Positions 32,092 to 41,356 of a DNA stretch of 64,000 nucleotides are shown in pieces. A program made the position numbers and the translations under genes. Source of the stretch: CAZOZZ01 sp965247425 (GTDB taxonomy: Bacteria > Acidobacteriota > Terriglobia > 20CM-2-55-15); the NCBI GenBank assembly GCA_965247425.1, contig OZ252023.1, positions 62,001 to 126,000 of the forward strand. Direction: 5' to 3'. How positions within the stretch are numbered: position 1 is the stretch's first letter; each line of letters starts with the position of its first letter. The notes beneath the pieces are model-generated. The model was not told the origin of the DNA and ran no database searches. It was given only the letters and a program-made list of their open reading frames with translations.

Positions 32092-33829
32092 CCCGGATGG
32101 ATCACCAATCGGAGAATCGATCAGTGTTCGGATACGAGAAGCGATTTGCGGCGAGACTTGGAGCTGAGAGTGAGCGAGCCGTGGACATTGGCGGATTTTG
32201 AGCCTGTGACACGGCGACATTTGGCGGGAGATCGGCATGAATGGGCGAGTGCAGGCAGGCCTCGCCGGGAGGCAGATGAGAGGCGCTGTTTTTCGGATCT
32301 GAAGGTTCGGTGTCGTCAGCAACGAAGCGGAATTGATTGCAGGTTTCTCACTATGAGAGCAAAGACGTCGGCATAGGGATAGGCCTCCGACATCGAGATC
32401 CAGACGTTGCGGACCGTGAGGCGGATACGCGCACCGATCTTAAGAAGCTTCAGACGGATGGTTCCGCATTGGGCATGGGCCATCGCGGTATCTTTGAGAC
32501 CGAGACGACGCAACGCCTGCATAAGCATGTAGGCGGCTGAGGACAGATACAGTCGGAGCTGATTGGCGCGCATGGTTCCCGCACTGGTGCGGTCGGCAAA
32601 TAGATCCAGTTGCTGTTCTTTGATCCGGTTCTCCATGTCGCCGCGTGCGCAATAGAAATCTTCGTAGAGCGCTTGGGCTCCGAGTCGTTCCGGTGGCAGT
32701 GAGGTCACCACGAATCGGGGATTGGCGCCCTTGGCCAGGAACTCGGCTTTGCCAACAACGCGACGAGTGCGGCTCCAGCTCTTTCGAGTCCGGTACAGGA
32801 AATCCTTAAACACTCGTGCCGATTTCCCAGTGGTCTGAAACTCCGCTTCAGCCTGAATCATCTGGTCAGCGATCTCTCGCTTGAGGCGGTCGTTCTTGGC
32901 CAACCCCATCACATAATCGACCTGGTGGGTTTCACACCAGTCCAGTAATGCATCCCGGCAGAATCCGGAATCGGCCCGAATGATGATCGACACGTCCGGC
33001 CAGCTCTGACGGATCTGGCCGACGATACGTTCCAATTCATCGACTGATCCTGCCGCCCCATCGATATTGGACGGGCGCAGCCGAGCGCACAACAGATGCT
33101 CTCCACAGAAGATGTACAAGGGCAGATAGCAGTAGTTGCGGTAGTAGCCGTGAAAGAACCGGCCTTCCTGTTGACCATGGATCGGATCATCGGTCGCGTC
33201 CAGATCCAGAACGATCTCTTCGGGCGCCGTGTTGTCATGGGCTGCCACAAACGCATCGACCATCCAACGATCGATCTTGTCCCCATCCATAGCGATCTTC
33301 TTGTACCGCTCCTGGTCGCCGACTTCGGCGCCGGTCAACTCCAATCGGTTTAGCGTGCTCTTGCCCGCCAACGCCTTTCCCCAGTCGCCGGCCTGTCGTC
33401 GATTCGTTCCCAGCGGATCCGCTTTGTCCACCGCCAACGCAAGCATCGGGTCGGTCCGTAACTGATCGTGATCGTTCAGGTCTTCATATCCCAGGCACAG
33501 CCCGTAGACCCGCTGTCCCAACAGCTCCTTCACGGTGTGTTCGATCAACCGTTGGTCGCGATGATCGCTAAAACACCCCGCCAATCCATCGATCAAACCG
33601 GTCCGCTTTTCGACTTCACGCAGCAGCAGAACTCCAGCGTCAGACGTGATCTTGCCGCCGTCGAAACGCGCCTTCATTTTTCGTTGAAGAAGTCCGTGAA
33701 ATTCGAACGTGGTTTGTTTACACTCTGTACTCATAAGGGCCGCCTCCGTTTGGTTTCTGAACCGTTCTCGACAAACGATTTATGCCAAACAGGGCGGCCT
33801 TTTCTGGTCCTTTCGGTGATTTATGCGGG
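32092..33829 (-). mobile_element. IS1380-family insertion sequence, copy 2
   Basis: 1738 bp between CTAG duplications (32,088-32,091 and 33,830-33,833). Same termini as copy 1. One visible base difference from copies 1 and 3 in the left non-coding part (A at 32,124 in GATCAGTG, where they have GATCGGTG). It lies between dnaJ and prmA. Confidence 0.92.
32316..33734 (-). CDS. IS1380-family DDE transposase, copy 2
   Basis: 472 residues, identical in predicted protein to copies 1 and 3, with the same DDE motifs (VLDLDATDDP, IIRADSGF, RGDMENRIKE). Intact and therefore able to mobilise all three copies. It is transcribed against dnaJ and prmA, and its insertion probably leaves prmA-rsmE dependent on another promoter. 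Confidence 0.92.
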   Translation of the reverse strand: MSTECKQTTFEFHGLLQRKMKARFDGGKITSDAGVLLLREVEKRTGLIDGLAGCFSDHRDQRLIEHTVKELLGQRVYGLCLGYEDLNDHDQLRTDPMLALAVDKADPLGTNRRQAGDWGKALAGKSTLNRLELTGAEVGDQERYKKIAMDGDKIDRWMVDAFVAAHDNTAPEEIVLDLDATDDPIHGQQEGRFFHGYYRNYCYLPLYIFCGEHLLCARLRPSNIDGAAGSVDELERIVGQIRQSWPDVSIIIRADSGFCRDALLDWCETHQVDYVMGLAKNDRLKREIADQMIQAEAEFQTTGKSARVFKDFLYRTRKSWSRTRRVVGKAEFLAKGANPRFVVTSLPPERLGAQALYEDFYCARGDMENRIKEQQLDLFADRTSAGTMRANQLRLYLSSAAYMLMQALRRLGLKDTAMAHAQCGTIRLKLLKIGARIRLTVRNVWISMSEAYPYADVFALIVRNLQSIPLRC

Positions 33830-33921
33830 CTAGGCCTCTGTCGTCTTTGCGCCCCTGCGGTAAAAAATGTGTCGGTTCCGCGGCTGTACGCTGCCGGCTA
33901 CGTGCTGAAAGCTAACATGTA

Positions 33922-34779
33922 ATGTCCTGTACCCGGATCACAGTCGATGTCCCCGATCCACTGAAAGACCTTTTCGCCGCCGAACTTTCTTCGGATGACA
34001 TCGCGGGGATATGGGAGAACCCGCTACCCGATGCCGCGATGACACGGATGATCGTCTACGTCGATTCGTCTGCTGATGCCTCTCGACCCTGTACCAGGAT
34101 TCGACATCTCTTTGAACAGCACGGATACCCCAGTCCGAATCTCGACGTGGGCGTCGAAGAGTCCGTGGATTGGACTCTTGAATGGAGGAAGGGCTATACG
34201 AGTTTTCCGATCGGAAGGAGCTTTCGACTCGTACCCAGTTGGGAGCAGCCGGAGGATGGAGACACCAGAGTGCCCATCCGTATCGATCCCGGTCAGGCCT
34301 TCGGTACGGGAACGCATGAGACGACCCGGATGATGTTGGAGGCCCTGGAAAGCCTGGAGTCCCCGAACGGACTTGTCGTCGATCTTGGCGCGGGATCGGG
34401 GATTCTGTCGATAGCCGCGCACAAGCTGGGTCATACGCAAGTGGTGGCCTGTGATCTGGACGCCGAAGCTGTCCGGGTTGCGGCAGACAACATTACCCGA
34501 AATCGGACAGATGTCGGATTGTTCGTCGGGTCGGTCGATGCGCTGGCTTCCGAGACCGCCTGGCTCGTTCTAGCGAATCTGACCGAACCCGTCATAGTCG
34601 ATCTCTGGCCCGAAATCGCTCGGACTCTCATGCTATCCGGATTGGCGATCCTGTCTGGTATCCTCGACGTTCAGGCTGAGGCACTCCGCGGTGTCCTTAC
34701 CGAGGGCGGATTCGATGTTCGTGAAGAGATGACCGAAGGTGAGTGGGTCACGCTGGTGGTCCGACGACATGGCGACTAA
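33922..34779 (+). CDS. prmA: Ribosomal protein L11 methyltransferase
   Basis: A 285-residue SAM-dependent methyltransferase that trimethylates ribosomal protein L11. The C-terminal Rossmann domain has motif I VVDLGAGSGILSIAAHKLG, the substrate segment IDPGQAFGTGTHETTRMMLEAL and the ANLTEPV motif (normally NIL/NP-type). The N-terminal L11-binding domain is shorter and more diverged than in E. coli. It overlaps rsmE by 11 bases, as is usual for this pair. dnaJ-prmA-rsmE is a widespread order, here interrupted by IS1380. Confidence 0.9.
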   Translation: MSCTRITVDVPDPLKDLFAAELSSDDIAGIWENPLPDAAMTRMIVYVDSSADASRPCTRIRHLFEQHGYPSPNLDVGVEESVDWTLEWRKGYTSFPIGRSFRLVPSWEQPEDGDTRVPIRIDPGQAFGTGTHETTRMMLEALESLESPNGLVVDLGAGSGILSIAAHKLGHTQVVACDLDAEAVRVAADNITRNRTDVGLFVGSVDALASETAWLVLANLTEPVIVDLWPEIARTLMLSGLAILSGILDVQAEALRGVLTEGGFDVREEMTEGEWVTLVVRRHGD

Positions 34780-35470
34780 ATCCGTATTCTGGCCCGACCC
34801 CGGGATTCGAGAAGGGGTCCTGTCCGTGTCCGGTGACGAGCATCGGCACCTGAAGGTTTCCCGAGTCGAAATCGGAGAGAAGGTGGAGGTCTTTGACGGC
34901 CGCGGGCGTGTCTGGCCCGGCCTCGTACTGTCGGCCGACAAGAGGGCGACCCGGATTCATGTGGCCGAATCCCGTCTGGAACCCGCCCCTCGAATCGAAT
35001 TGATCCTCGCACAGGCACTGATCCGACCGTCGGCCTTCGAGTGGGTTCTGGAGAAAGCCGTCGAAGTCGGTGTGACGCGGATCATCCCTTTCCGGGCCTT
35101 GCGATCTAATGTTCGAGGGGGCGATCGCATGCCGCGTTGGCAACGGATCATCGTGGAGGCAGCCAAGCAGTCCAAGTGCTATCACCTTCCGCGACTCGAT
35201 GACGTTACCGATCTGGAAACGGTTCTTCGAATGGAAGCCGGTTCGAAGATTTTGTTTGCCGAGCGAACCGGGGTTTCGCTAAAGTCTGCGGTTGCCGACT
35301 CTCCGGTCCTGTACATCGTCGGGCCCGAAGGCGGCTGGACCGACGGGGAACTCGATGCGGCCGCAACATCGGGGGCGAGCCCGGTTCATCTCGGCTCGAA
35401 CACTATGCGAGCGGAGACGGCCGCCGTTGTCGGGGGCGCATTGATCCGTTACGAAATGGGAGTGCTGTAG
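34769..35470 (+). CDS. rsmE: 16S rRNA (uracil(1498)-N(3))-methyltransferase
   Basis: A 233-residue SPOUT methyltransferase. The N-terminal PUA-like part (GDEHRHLKVSRVEIGEKVEVFDGRG, pieces) and the C-terminal knot (VLYIVGPEGGWTDGELDAA, then VHLGSNTMRAETAAV) are typical of RsmE. ATG 34,769 overlaps the end of prmA by 11 bases; a GTG at 34,739 is less likely. It methylates U1498 of 16S rRNA. The following outer-membrane-like gene starts two bases after its stop. Confidence 0.92.
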   Translation: MATKSVFWPDPGIREGVLSVSGDEHRHLKVSRVEIGEKVEVFDGRGRVWPGLVLSADKRATRIHVAESRLEPAPRIELILAQALIRPSAFEWVLEKAVEVGVTRIIPFRALRSNVRGGDRMPRWQRIIVEAAKQSKCYHLPRLDDVTDLETVLRMEAGSKILFAERTGVSLKSAVADSPVLYIVGPEGGWTDGELDAAATSGASPVHLGSNTMRAETAAVVGGALIRYEMGVL

Positions 35471-35472
35471 TC

Positions 35473-36273
35473 GTGAGAAGATTGTCCCTTGCATATGCCC
35501 TCGCCGTATTGGTTTTTGCCGTACCGCTGGGGGCCCAACAGCGACCGCTACTGACGGAAGATCCCCGCTTGATACCTGAAGGCCGGCTCGTAACCGAGAC
35601 GGGCTTCGGGTACTTTGATCAGACTCCTTTCCCGATTCAGGGCATCGAGGGCGACTTGCTGTCTTTGATCGACGGCGGCTTCCACGTCGGCCTGGGATCG
35701 CGTGCCGAGTTTCAGATAACCGGCGTCTTGCGCAATTACCTGTGGGTGCGAGAGGGCGGAACCGGTCGAAGGAACGACTGGGGGGACGGCCTGATCTCGA
35801 CTAAGATCGCGATTGTCAAGGAGACGGCGAGCCTCCCCGACATCAGCTTCCGGCCAACTGTCCTGCTTCCGAATGCCAGCAACGAAAGTCTCGGCAAGGA
35901 CGGAACAGACTTTTTTGCGAGCCTGCTTGTGGGGAAATCGGTCGGCCGTGCCTACGTGTTTGGGAACTTCGGCGTGGGAATCCTGGACGACGCCGTGCGT
36001 GCCGCCGCCCAGCAGGATGTCATCGTCTACGGTCTGGCCGGCTTGGTGCCGCTGTCGGATCGCTTACGCCTGGCCTTTGAGATCAACGGCCTGGAGAACC
36101 CACAATCGAACCCTACACCCGGAGGAGAAGACCGGACCCAAACCCGTTTCGGTTTCCAGTTGGACGCCCTGGGCATGCGATGGGACCTCGCCGCAACCGC
36201 GGGTCTGACCGACGTCGATCATCGTGCCGGCGTCGTCTTTGGATTTACGAAAGAATTCACCTTGTGGCGGTAG
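35473..36273 (+). CDS. Exported, outer-membrane-like protein of unknown function
   Basis: A 266-residue protein with GTG start and a signal peptide (MRRLSLAYALAVLVFAVPLGAQQ, cleavage after about residue 21). The rest alternates short amphipathic strands with Gly/aromatic residues (RLVTETGFGYFD, GGFHVGLGSRAEFQITG, AYVFGNFGVGIL, DRLRLAFEINGLE) and ends in a strand closing with an aromatic residue (FGFTKEFTLWR). This looks like a small beta-barrel. It follows rsmE by two bases, so it is probably co-transcribed. No family name can be given. Confidence 0.7.
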   Translation: MRRLSLAYALAVLVFAVPLGAQQRPLLTEDPRLIPEGRLVTETGFGYFDQTPFPIQGIEGDLLSLIDGGFHVGLGSRAEFQITGVLRNYLWVREGGTGRRNDWGDGLISTKIAIVKETASLPDISFRPTVLLPNASNESLGKDGTDFFASLLVGKSVGRAYVFGNFGVGILDDAVRAAAQQDVIVYGLAGLVPLSDRLRLAFEINGLENPQSNPTPGGEDRTQTRFGFQLDALGMRWDLAATAGLTDVDHRAGVVFGFTKEFTLWR

Positions 36274-36284
36274 GAGGGGATTTT

Positions 36285-36352
36285 TTAACACGGAGGCGCA
36301 GAGGCGCAGAAAAAATCCTGATCTGCGTAATCCGCGTAATCTGCGTAAAGAC
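36285..36352. repeat. Intergenic repeat, copy 4
   Basis: ACACGGAGGCGCAGAGGCGCAG, then TCTGCGTAATCCGCGTAATC-type units, like the copy after hrcA. Located between the exported-protein gene and lepB. Confidence 0.5.
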
Positions 36353-36374
36353 CTTTGGACCTTCCGATTCACAG

Positions 36375-36404
36375 TTGAATCTTCTAAAATGAGTCCGGCA
36401 TACT
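36375..36404 (+). promoter_or_regulatory. Putative promoter of lepB-carAB
   Basis: TTGAAT (36,375-36,380) and CATACT (36,399-36,404) with an 18-base spacer, 18 bases ahead of the lepB ATG. Moderate match to consensus; short leader without a clear Shine-Dalgarno. Confidence 0.35.
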
Positions 36405-36422
36405 GATAGAAGTCAGCCGCAT

Positions 36423-37007
36423 ATGCAGAACGACGATCCAATCCAACAGTTCCCGGAAGAGGAGACAAGCGTTCCTGAACTCGAACAGCCTAGTGTTTTG
36501 AGTGAGATACGGGGATGGGCGCGTGATGTCTTTTTCGCCATCGGTACGGCGGTCATCATCGTGGTCTTCTTTTATCAGCCGGTAAAGGTGGAAGGCACCA
36601 GTATGCTGCCCGAGCTGGTGGATCAGGAACGGATCTTCGTTAACAAGTTCGTTTATCGAATCGAAAACATCGCCCGCCGGGACATCGTGGTCTTCTGGTA
36701 TCCGTTGGATCCGACGAAGTCCTATATCAAGCGCGTCATTGGTCTTCCCGGCGATGTCGTCGAGGTTCGCCGTGGAAGGGTTCTGGTCAACGGCGAGACA
36801 CAGGATGAACTCTACGTCCCCCCGGAGTTCTTCGACAGGCGGACCTATTCGCCTGTCTATGTCGACCCGGGCACCTACTACGTGCTGGGTGACCACCGCA
36901 GTCAGTCCAACGATAGTCGCATGTGGGGTCTGGTCCCCAAAGAGAACATTTACGGAAAGGCAGTCTTTCGATACTGGCCAATGAGTAAGATGGGTACGAT
37001 CGATTAA
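36423..37007 (+). CDS. lepB: Signal peptidase I
   Basis: A 194-residue membrane-bound peptidase that removes signal peptides from exported proteins. One N-terminal membrane segment (VFFAIGTAVIIVVFFYQPV, about residues 36-54) is followed by the nucleophile Ser in VEGTSMLPEL and the catalytic Lys in SYIKRVIGLPGDVV. Box E is YYVLGDHRSQSNDSRMWG. Short form with a single membrane helix, as in many bacteria. Its TAA overlaps the carA ATG (TAATG), linking a housekeeping peptidase with pyrimidine/arginine synthesis in one transcript. Confidence 0.93.
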   Translation: MQNDDPIQQFPEEETSVPELEQPSVLSEIRGWARDVFFAIGTAVIIVVFFYQPVKVEGTSMLPELVDQERIFVNKFVYRIENIARRDIVVFWYPLDPTKSYIKRVIGLPGDVVEVRRGRVLVNGETQDELYVPPEFFDRRTYSPVYVDPGTYYVLGDHRSQSNDSRMWGLVPKENIYGKAVFRYWPMSKMGTID

Positions 37008-38137
37008 TGAAGGCGACGTTGCTCCTCGAAGACGGAAGAGTCTTCCGTGGACTCGGACACGGCTTCGAGGGCGAAGCTGTTGGGGAAGTCGTTTTCAATA
37101 CATCGATGGCCGGGTACCAGGAGATCCTGACCGATCCTTCCTATGCCGGGCAGCTCGTCACGATGACGTATCCGCTGATCGGCAACACCGGAATCAACGC
37201 CGAGGACATGGAAGCGCGTCAGCCATACCTCGAGGCCTTCATCGTCCGCCGCCTCGCGCCCCATGCCAGTAACTGGCGCAGCGCGGAATCCCTGGACGAC
37301 TACCTTCGCCGAAACCTCATCCCCGCGATTTCCGACATCGACACGCGAGCGCTCGTGCGCCACATCCGCAGGAAAGGAGCCATGCGCGCCATCCTGTCTT
37401 TGATCGACGACGACATCGATTCGTTGAAACAGAAAGTGGGCCAGGCGCCGGAAATGATCGGAAGGGATCTGGCCGGCGCCGTGACGATCAGGAAAAACTA
37501 TCAGCCGGCTAGAGCGCCGATGGATTTCATCGAGTTCTCGAGCCTTCGAGCGGGATCGGAAGCCTCCTGTCGAGTGGTTGCCTACGATTTTGGCATCAAG
37601 ACGAACATCCTGCGAGATCTGTCCCACTGCGGTGCGGACGTGACTGTCGTTCCAGCGACGACGAGTGCCGCGGACGTGTTGAGTCTCAACCCGGACGGCA
37701 TCTTCCTCTCGAACGGCCCGGGCGATCCGGAAGCCGTCGATTACGCCGTCCGCAATGTAAGGGAACTGCTCGGGAAGAAGCCGATCTTCGGCATTTGCCT
37801 GGGCCACCAGATCATGGGCCTGGCTCTTGGCGGACGGACGTTCAAGCTCAAATTCGGGCACCACGGCGGGAACCATCCCGTCATGAACATCGACACCGGT
37901 CGAGTCGAGATCACCGCCCAGAACCATGGATTCGCCGTCGATCCCAATAGCCTTGACGACGATGAGATTCGGATGACGCATCTCAATCTCAACGACCAGA
38001 CTCTCGAAGGCTTCGAACACCGGAAACTGCCGGCCTTCAGCGTCCAGTACCATCCGGAAGCTTCACCCGGTCCACACGATTCCTACTACCTGTTCGACAA
38101 GTTTTTCGACATGATGCGCGATGCCAAAACGCAGTGA
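37007..38137 (+). CDS. carA: Carbamoyl-phosphate synthase small subunit
   Basis: A 376-residue glutamine amidotransferase subunit. The class I amidotransferase core has the nucleophile Cys in IFGICLGHQIMGLALGG and the His-Glu pair in VQYHPEASPGPHDS. The N-terminal CarA domain has VFNTSMAGYQEILTDPSYAGQLVTMTYPLIGN (pieces). It supplies ammonia to CarB for carbamoyl phosphate, precursor of arginine and pyrimidines. It overlaps lepB at the start and carB by 17 bases at the end. Confidence 0.95.
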   Translation: MKATLLLEDGRVFRGLGHGFEGEAVGEVVFNTSMAGYQEILTDPSYAGQLVTMTYPLIGNTGINAEDMEARQPYLEAFIVRRLAPHASNWRSAESLDDYLRRNLIPAISDIDTRALVRHIRRKGAMRAILSLIDDDIDSLKQKVGQAPEMIGRDLAGAVTIRKNYQPARAPMDFIEFSSLRAGSEASCRVVAYDFGIKTNILRDLSHCGADVTVVPATTSAADVLSLNPDGIFLSNGPGDPEAVDYAVRNVRELLGKKPIFGICLGHQIMGLALGGRTFKLKFGHHGGNHPVMNIDTGRVEITAQNHGFAVDPNSLDDDEIRMTHLNLNDQTLEGFEHRKLPAFSVQYHPEASPGPHDSYYLFDKFFDMMRDAKTQ

Positions 38138-41100
38138 CATCTCAAAGATTCTGATTATCGGTTCCGGCCCGATCGTTATCGGACAGGCCTGCGAATTCGA
38201 CTACTCGGGTACCCAGGCCTGCAAGGCGCTCAAGGAGGAGGGATACCAGATCGTTCTGGTCAACTCGAACCCGGCGACCATCATGACCGACCCGGACCTT
38301 GCCGACCGGACCTACGTGGAACCGCTGACGGCGGAGTTCGTTGCCCAGGTCATCGCCCGCGAGAAGCCCGATGCGTTGTTGCCGACGGTCGGCGGGCAGA
38401 CCGCCCTGAACCTGGCCGTCGAGCTGGCCGAGGGCGGTATCCTCGAGAAACACAATGTGGAGATGATCGGCGCCAAGCTGAATTCGGTAAAAATGGCCGA
38501 AGACCGGCTGCTCTTCAAGCAGGCCATGAAGGGGATCGGCCTGGAGACGCCCGCGAGCGAGGTGGTCGAGAACATGCGAGACGCCGAACGCGTGATCGAA
38601 CAGATCGGCTTTCCCGCCGTCATCCGCCCATCGTTCACGCTCGGCGGCAGCGGTGGCGGCGTTGCGTTCAACAGTGAAGAGTACTATGAAATTGTCGCCG
38701 GCGGCCTGGACCTGAGCCCCGTTCACCAGGTCCTGATCGAAGAGTCGGTGATCGGCTGGAAAGAATACGAACTGGAGGTGATGCGCGACGTCCGCGACAA
38801 CGTCGTGATCATCTGCTCGATCGAAAACCTCGATCCGATGGGCGTCCACACTGGGGATTCGATTACGGTGGCCCCGGCGCAGACCCTGACGGATCGCGAA
38901 TACCAGCGGATGCGCGACGCCGCCATCGCCGTGATCCGAAGAGTCGGCGTCGAGACGGGCGGCTCGAACATCCAGTTTGCGGTCGACCCCAAAGACGGCC
39001 GACTCGTGGTGATCGAAATGAACCCGCGCGTGTCCCGGAGTTCGGCACTGGCTTCCAAGGCGACCGGGTTTCCCATCGCCAAGATTGCCGCCAAGCTGGC
39101 AGTCGGATACACACTGGACGAGATACCGAACGACATCACCATGAAGACGCCCGCATCGTTTGAGCCGACGCTCGATTACGTGGTCGTCAAGATTCCCAAA
39201 TGGGCGTTCGAGAAATTTCGGGAAGCCGATCCCCGGCTTGGAACGCAGATGAAGTCGGTTGGGGAAGTGATGGCGATCGGCAGAACCTTCAAAGAAGCGC
39301 TGCTGAAGGGCGTGCGTTCCCTCGAAACCGGTAAAGAGCCCGGTTCGGAGGCGATCGATCCGGAGAGGGTACGACAGCATCTGATCACGCCTAACCCGGA
39401 CCGTCTTCCATACTTGATGTACGCCCTCGGTCACGGCATGTCGGTCGCCGACGTCGCCCAGACGACCGGGATCGACCCGTGGTTTCTCCACGAGCTTGCC
39501 GAAATAGCCGACATGTCCGCGCGCCTCGGTTCGTATCGAGGACAGGAGGTGCCCTCGGACCTGCTTCTGGAGGCGAAACGCTGCGGATTCTCCGATCAAC
39601 GGATTGCTCGACTCCTCGGAACGGGTGCGAGCGAAGTGGCCGCCAAACGGTCGGATCTTGGAATCCGGCCGGTCTACAAGAGAGTCGACACCTGCGCCGC
39701 CGAATTTGAATCGTTCACGCCCTACATGTACTCGACCTACGAAGAGGAGGACGAGTCCGACCCGTCGGACGCGGAAAAGATCATTATTCTCGGAAGCGGC
39801 CCCAACCGGATTGGGCAGGGAATCGAGTTCGACTACTGTTGCTGCCACGCCTCGTTCGCTCTGAAAGATGCCGGCTATGAGACGATCATGGTCAACTGTA
39901 ATCCCGAAACAGTTTCGACCGATTACGACACCTCCGACCGCCTCTATTTCGAACCGCTGACCCTGGAAGACGTCCTCCATATCGTCGAGATCGAGCGACC
40001 CAAAGGCGTCATCGTCCAGTTTGGGGGCCAGACGCCCCTGAACCTTGCTCTTCAACTGCAGAAGGCAGGCGTGCCGATCGTCGGGACATCGCCCGAATCC
40101 ATCGATCTCGCAGAGGATCGAAAACGCTTCGGGAAGCTGCTTGCGGACCTGGACATTCCGCAACCTCCGAACGGGACCGCCGTCTCAATCGAAGAAGCCC
40201 GCGTGATCGCCAGCGACATCGGGTACCCCGTCCTCGTGCGTCCCTCTTACGTTCTGGGTGGTCGGGCCATGGTCATCGCTTACGATGAGTCCGCCCTCGA
40301 CGAGTACATGAAGGAGGCCGTCGAGGTGTCTCAGGAACGGCCGATCCTGATCGACAGGTTCCTCGAAGACGCCATCGAGATCGACGTCGATGCCCTGTGT
40401 GACCGCGAAAGGGTGGTGATCGGCGGGATTATGGAACATATCGAAGAGGCGGGCGTCCATTCCGGCGACAGCTCGTGCGTCCTGCCCACGTACCGCCTGA
40501 GCGACGAAAACCGTGAAACGATACGGCGTTACACGGTGGAGCTGGGACTGGCCCTGGATGTCATCGGCCTGATGAACGTCCAGTTTGCCGTCCAGAACCA
40601 CAACGTCTACGTCATCGAGGTGAACCCCCGCGCCTCCCGCACCGTGCCGTTCGTCAGCAAGGCCACCGCGGTGCCGCTGGCCAAGATCGCCGCACGCGTG
40701 ATGCTGGGAGCGCGCTTGACCGATTTTAAGCTCCCCGACGAGTTGCCGGTACACCAGTATTTCGTGAAATCCCCGGTCTTCCCGTTTGTCCGTTTTCCCG
40801 GCGTGGACACGATTCTGGGACCGGAGATGAAGTCCACCGGGGAGGTCATGGGAATCGACGATTCCTTCGGCAAGGCCTACATCAAGGCCCAGATCAGCGC
40901 GGGATCGATTCTGCCGCGTTCGGGCACCGCGTTTTTGAGCGTGAACCAGCACGACAAGAAGTTCATCAATGAAATCGCCCGTGACCTCCGCACCATGGGG
41001 TTCAAGATCATCGCCACGTCCGGTACGACCGACGTCCTGCGCAAAGCCGGCATCGAAGCGACGTCAGTCTATAAGGTGAACGAAGGGCGGCCCCACATCG

Positions 41101-41336
41101 TCGATAAGATCCGCAGCGGCGTGGTGGACCTGATCGTCAACACACCCCTGGGCCGCGAATCATTCTTCGACGAAAAGGCGATCCGCCGTGCAGCCATGCA
41201 GTATCACATCCCATGTATTACGACCATCTCCGGGGCGTTGGCCGCCGTGAACGGGATCCGGGATCTGCAGCGCGAAGCTTTAACGGTACGCTCCCTTCAG
41301 GAATACCATTCCGAGACAAGTACCGTTAGTGTGTAA
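38121..41336 (+). CDS. carB: Carbamoyl-phosphate synthase large subunit
   Basis: A 1071-residue enzyme with two homologous ATP-grasp halves. The first half begins KILIIGSGPIVIGQACEFDYSG and the second IIILGSGPNRIGQGIEFDYCC (pieces). The oligomerisation domain lies between, and the C-terminal MGS-like allosteric domain ends with ITTISGALAAVNGIRDL. Full length. It makes carbamoyl phosphate from bicarbonate, two ATP and ammonia from CarA. Long open frames on the opposite strand (up to 673 codons) are shadows of this GC-rich gene. Confidence 0.96.
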   Translation: MPKRSDISKILIIGSGPIVIGQACEFDYSGTQACKALKEEGYQIVLVNSNPATIMTDPDLADRTYVEPLTAEFVAQVIAREKPDALLPTVGGQTALNLAVELAEGGILEKHNVEMIGAKLNSVKMAEDRLLFKQAMKGIGLETPASEVVENMRDAERVIEQIGFPAVIRPSFTLGGSGGGVAFNSEEYYEIVAGGLDLSPVHQVLIEESVIGWKEYELEVMRDVRDNVVIICSIENLDPMGVHTGDSITVAPAQTLTDREYQRMRDAAIAVIRRVGVETGGSNIQFAVDPKDGRLVVIEMNPRVSRSSALASKATGFPIAKIAAKLAVGYTLDEIPNDITMKTPASFEPTLDYVVVKIPKWAFEKFREADPRLGTQMKSVGEVMAIGRTFKEALLKGVRSLETGKEPGSEAIDPERVRQHLITPNPDRLPYLMYALGHGMSVADVAQTTGIDPWFLHELAEIADMSARLGSYRGQEVPSDLLLEAKRCGFSDQRIARLLGTGASEVAAKRSDLGIRPVYKRVDTCAAEFESFTPYMYSTYEEEDESDPSDAEKIIILGSGPNRIGQGIEFDYCCCHASFALKDAGYETIMVNCNPETVSTDYDTSDRLYFEPLTLEDVLHIVEIERPKGVIVQFGGQTPLNLALQLQKAGVPIVGTSPESIDLAEDRKRFGKLLADLDIPQPPNGTAVSIEEARVIASDIGYPVLVRPSYVLGGRAMVIAYDESALDEYMKEAVEVSQERPILIDRFLEDAIEIDVDALCDRERVVIGGIMEHIEEAGVHSGDSSCVLPTYRLSDENRETIRRYTVELGLALDVIGLMNVQFAVQNHNVYVIEVNPRASRTVPFVSKATAVPLAKIAARVMLGARLTDFKLPDELPVHQYFVKSPVFPFVRFPGVDTILGPEMKSTGEVMGIDDSFGKAYIKAQISAGSILPRSGTAFLSVNQHDKKFINEIARDLRTMGFKIIATSGTTDVLRKAGIEATSVYKVNEGRPHIVDKIRSGVVDLIVNTPLGRESFFDEKAIRRAAMQYHIPCITTISGALAAVNGIRDLQREALTVRSLQEYHSETSTVSV

Positions 41337-41356
41337 GTGAAACCAACCACCAACCA

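Noticed and set aside
38142..40163. 673-codon open frame on the minus strand inside carB (and 349 codons inside carA)
   Set aside because: Antisense shadow of GC-rich conserved genes; no protein-like motifs.
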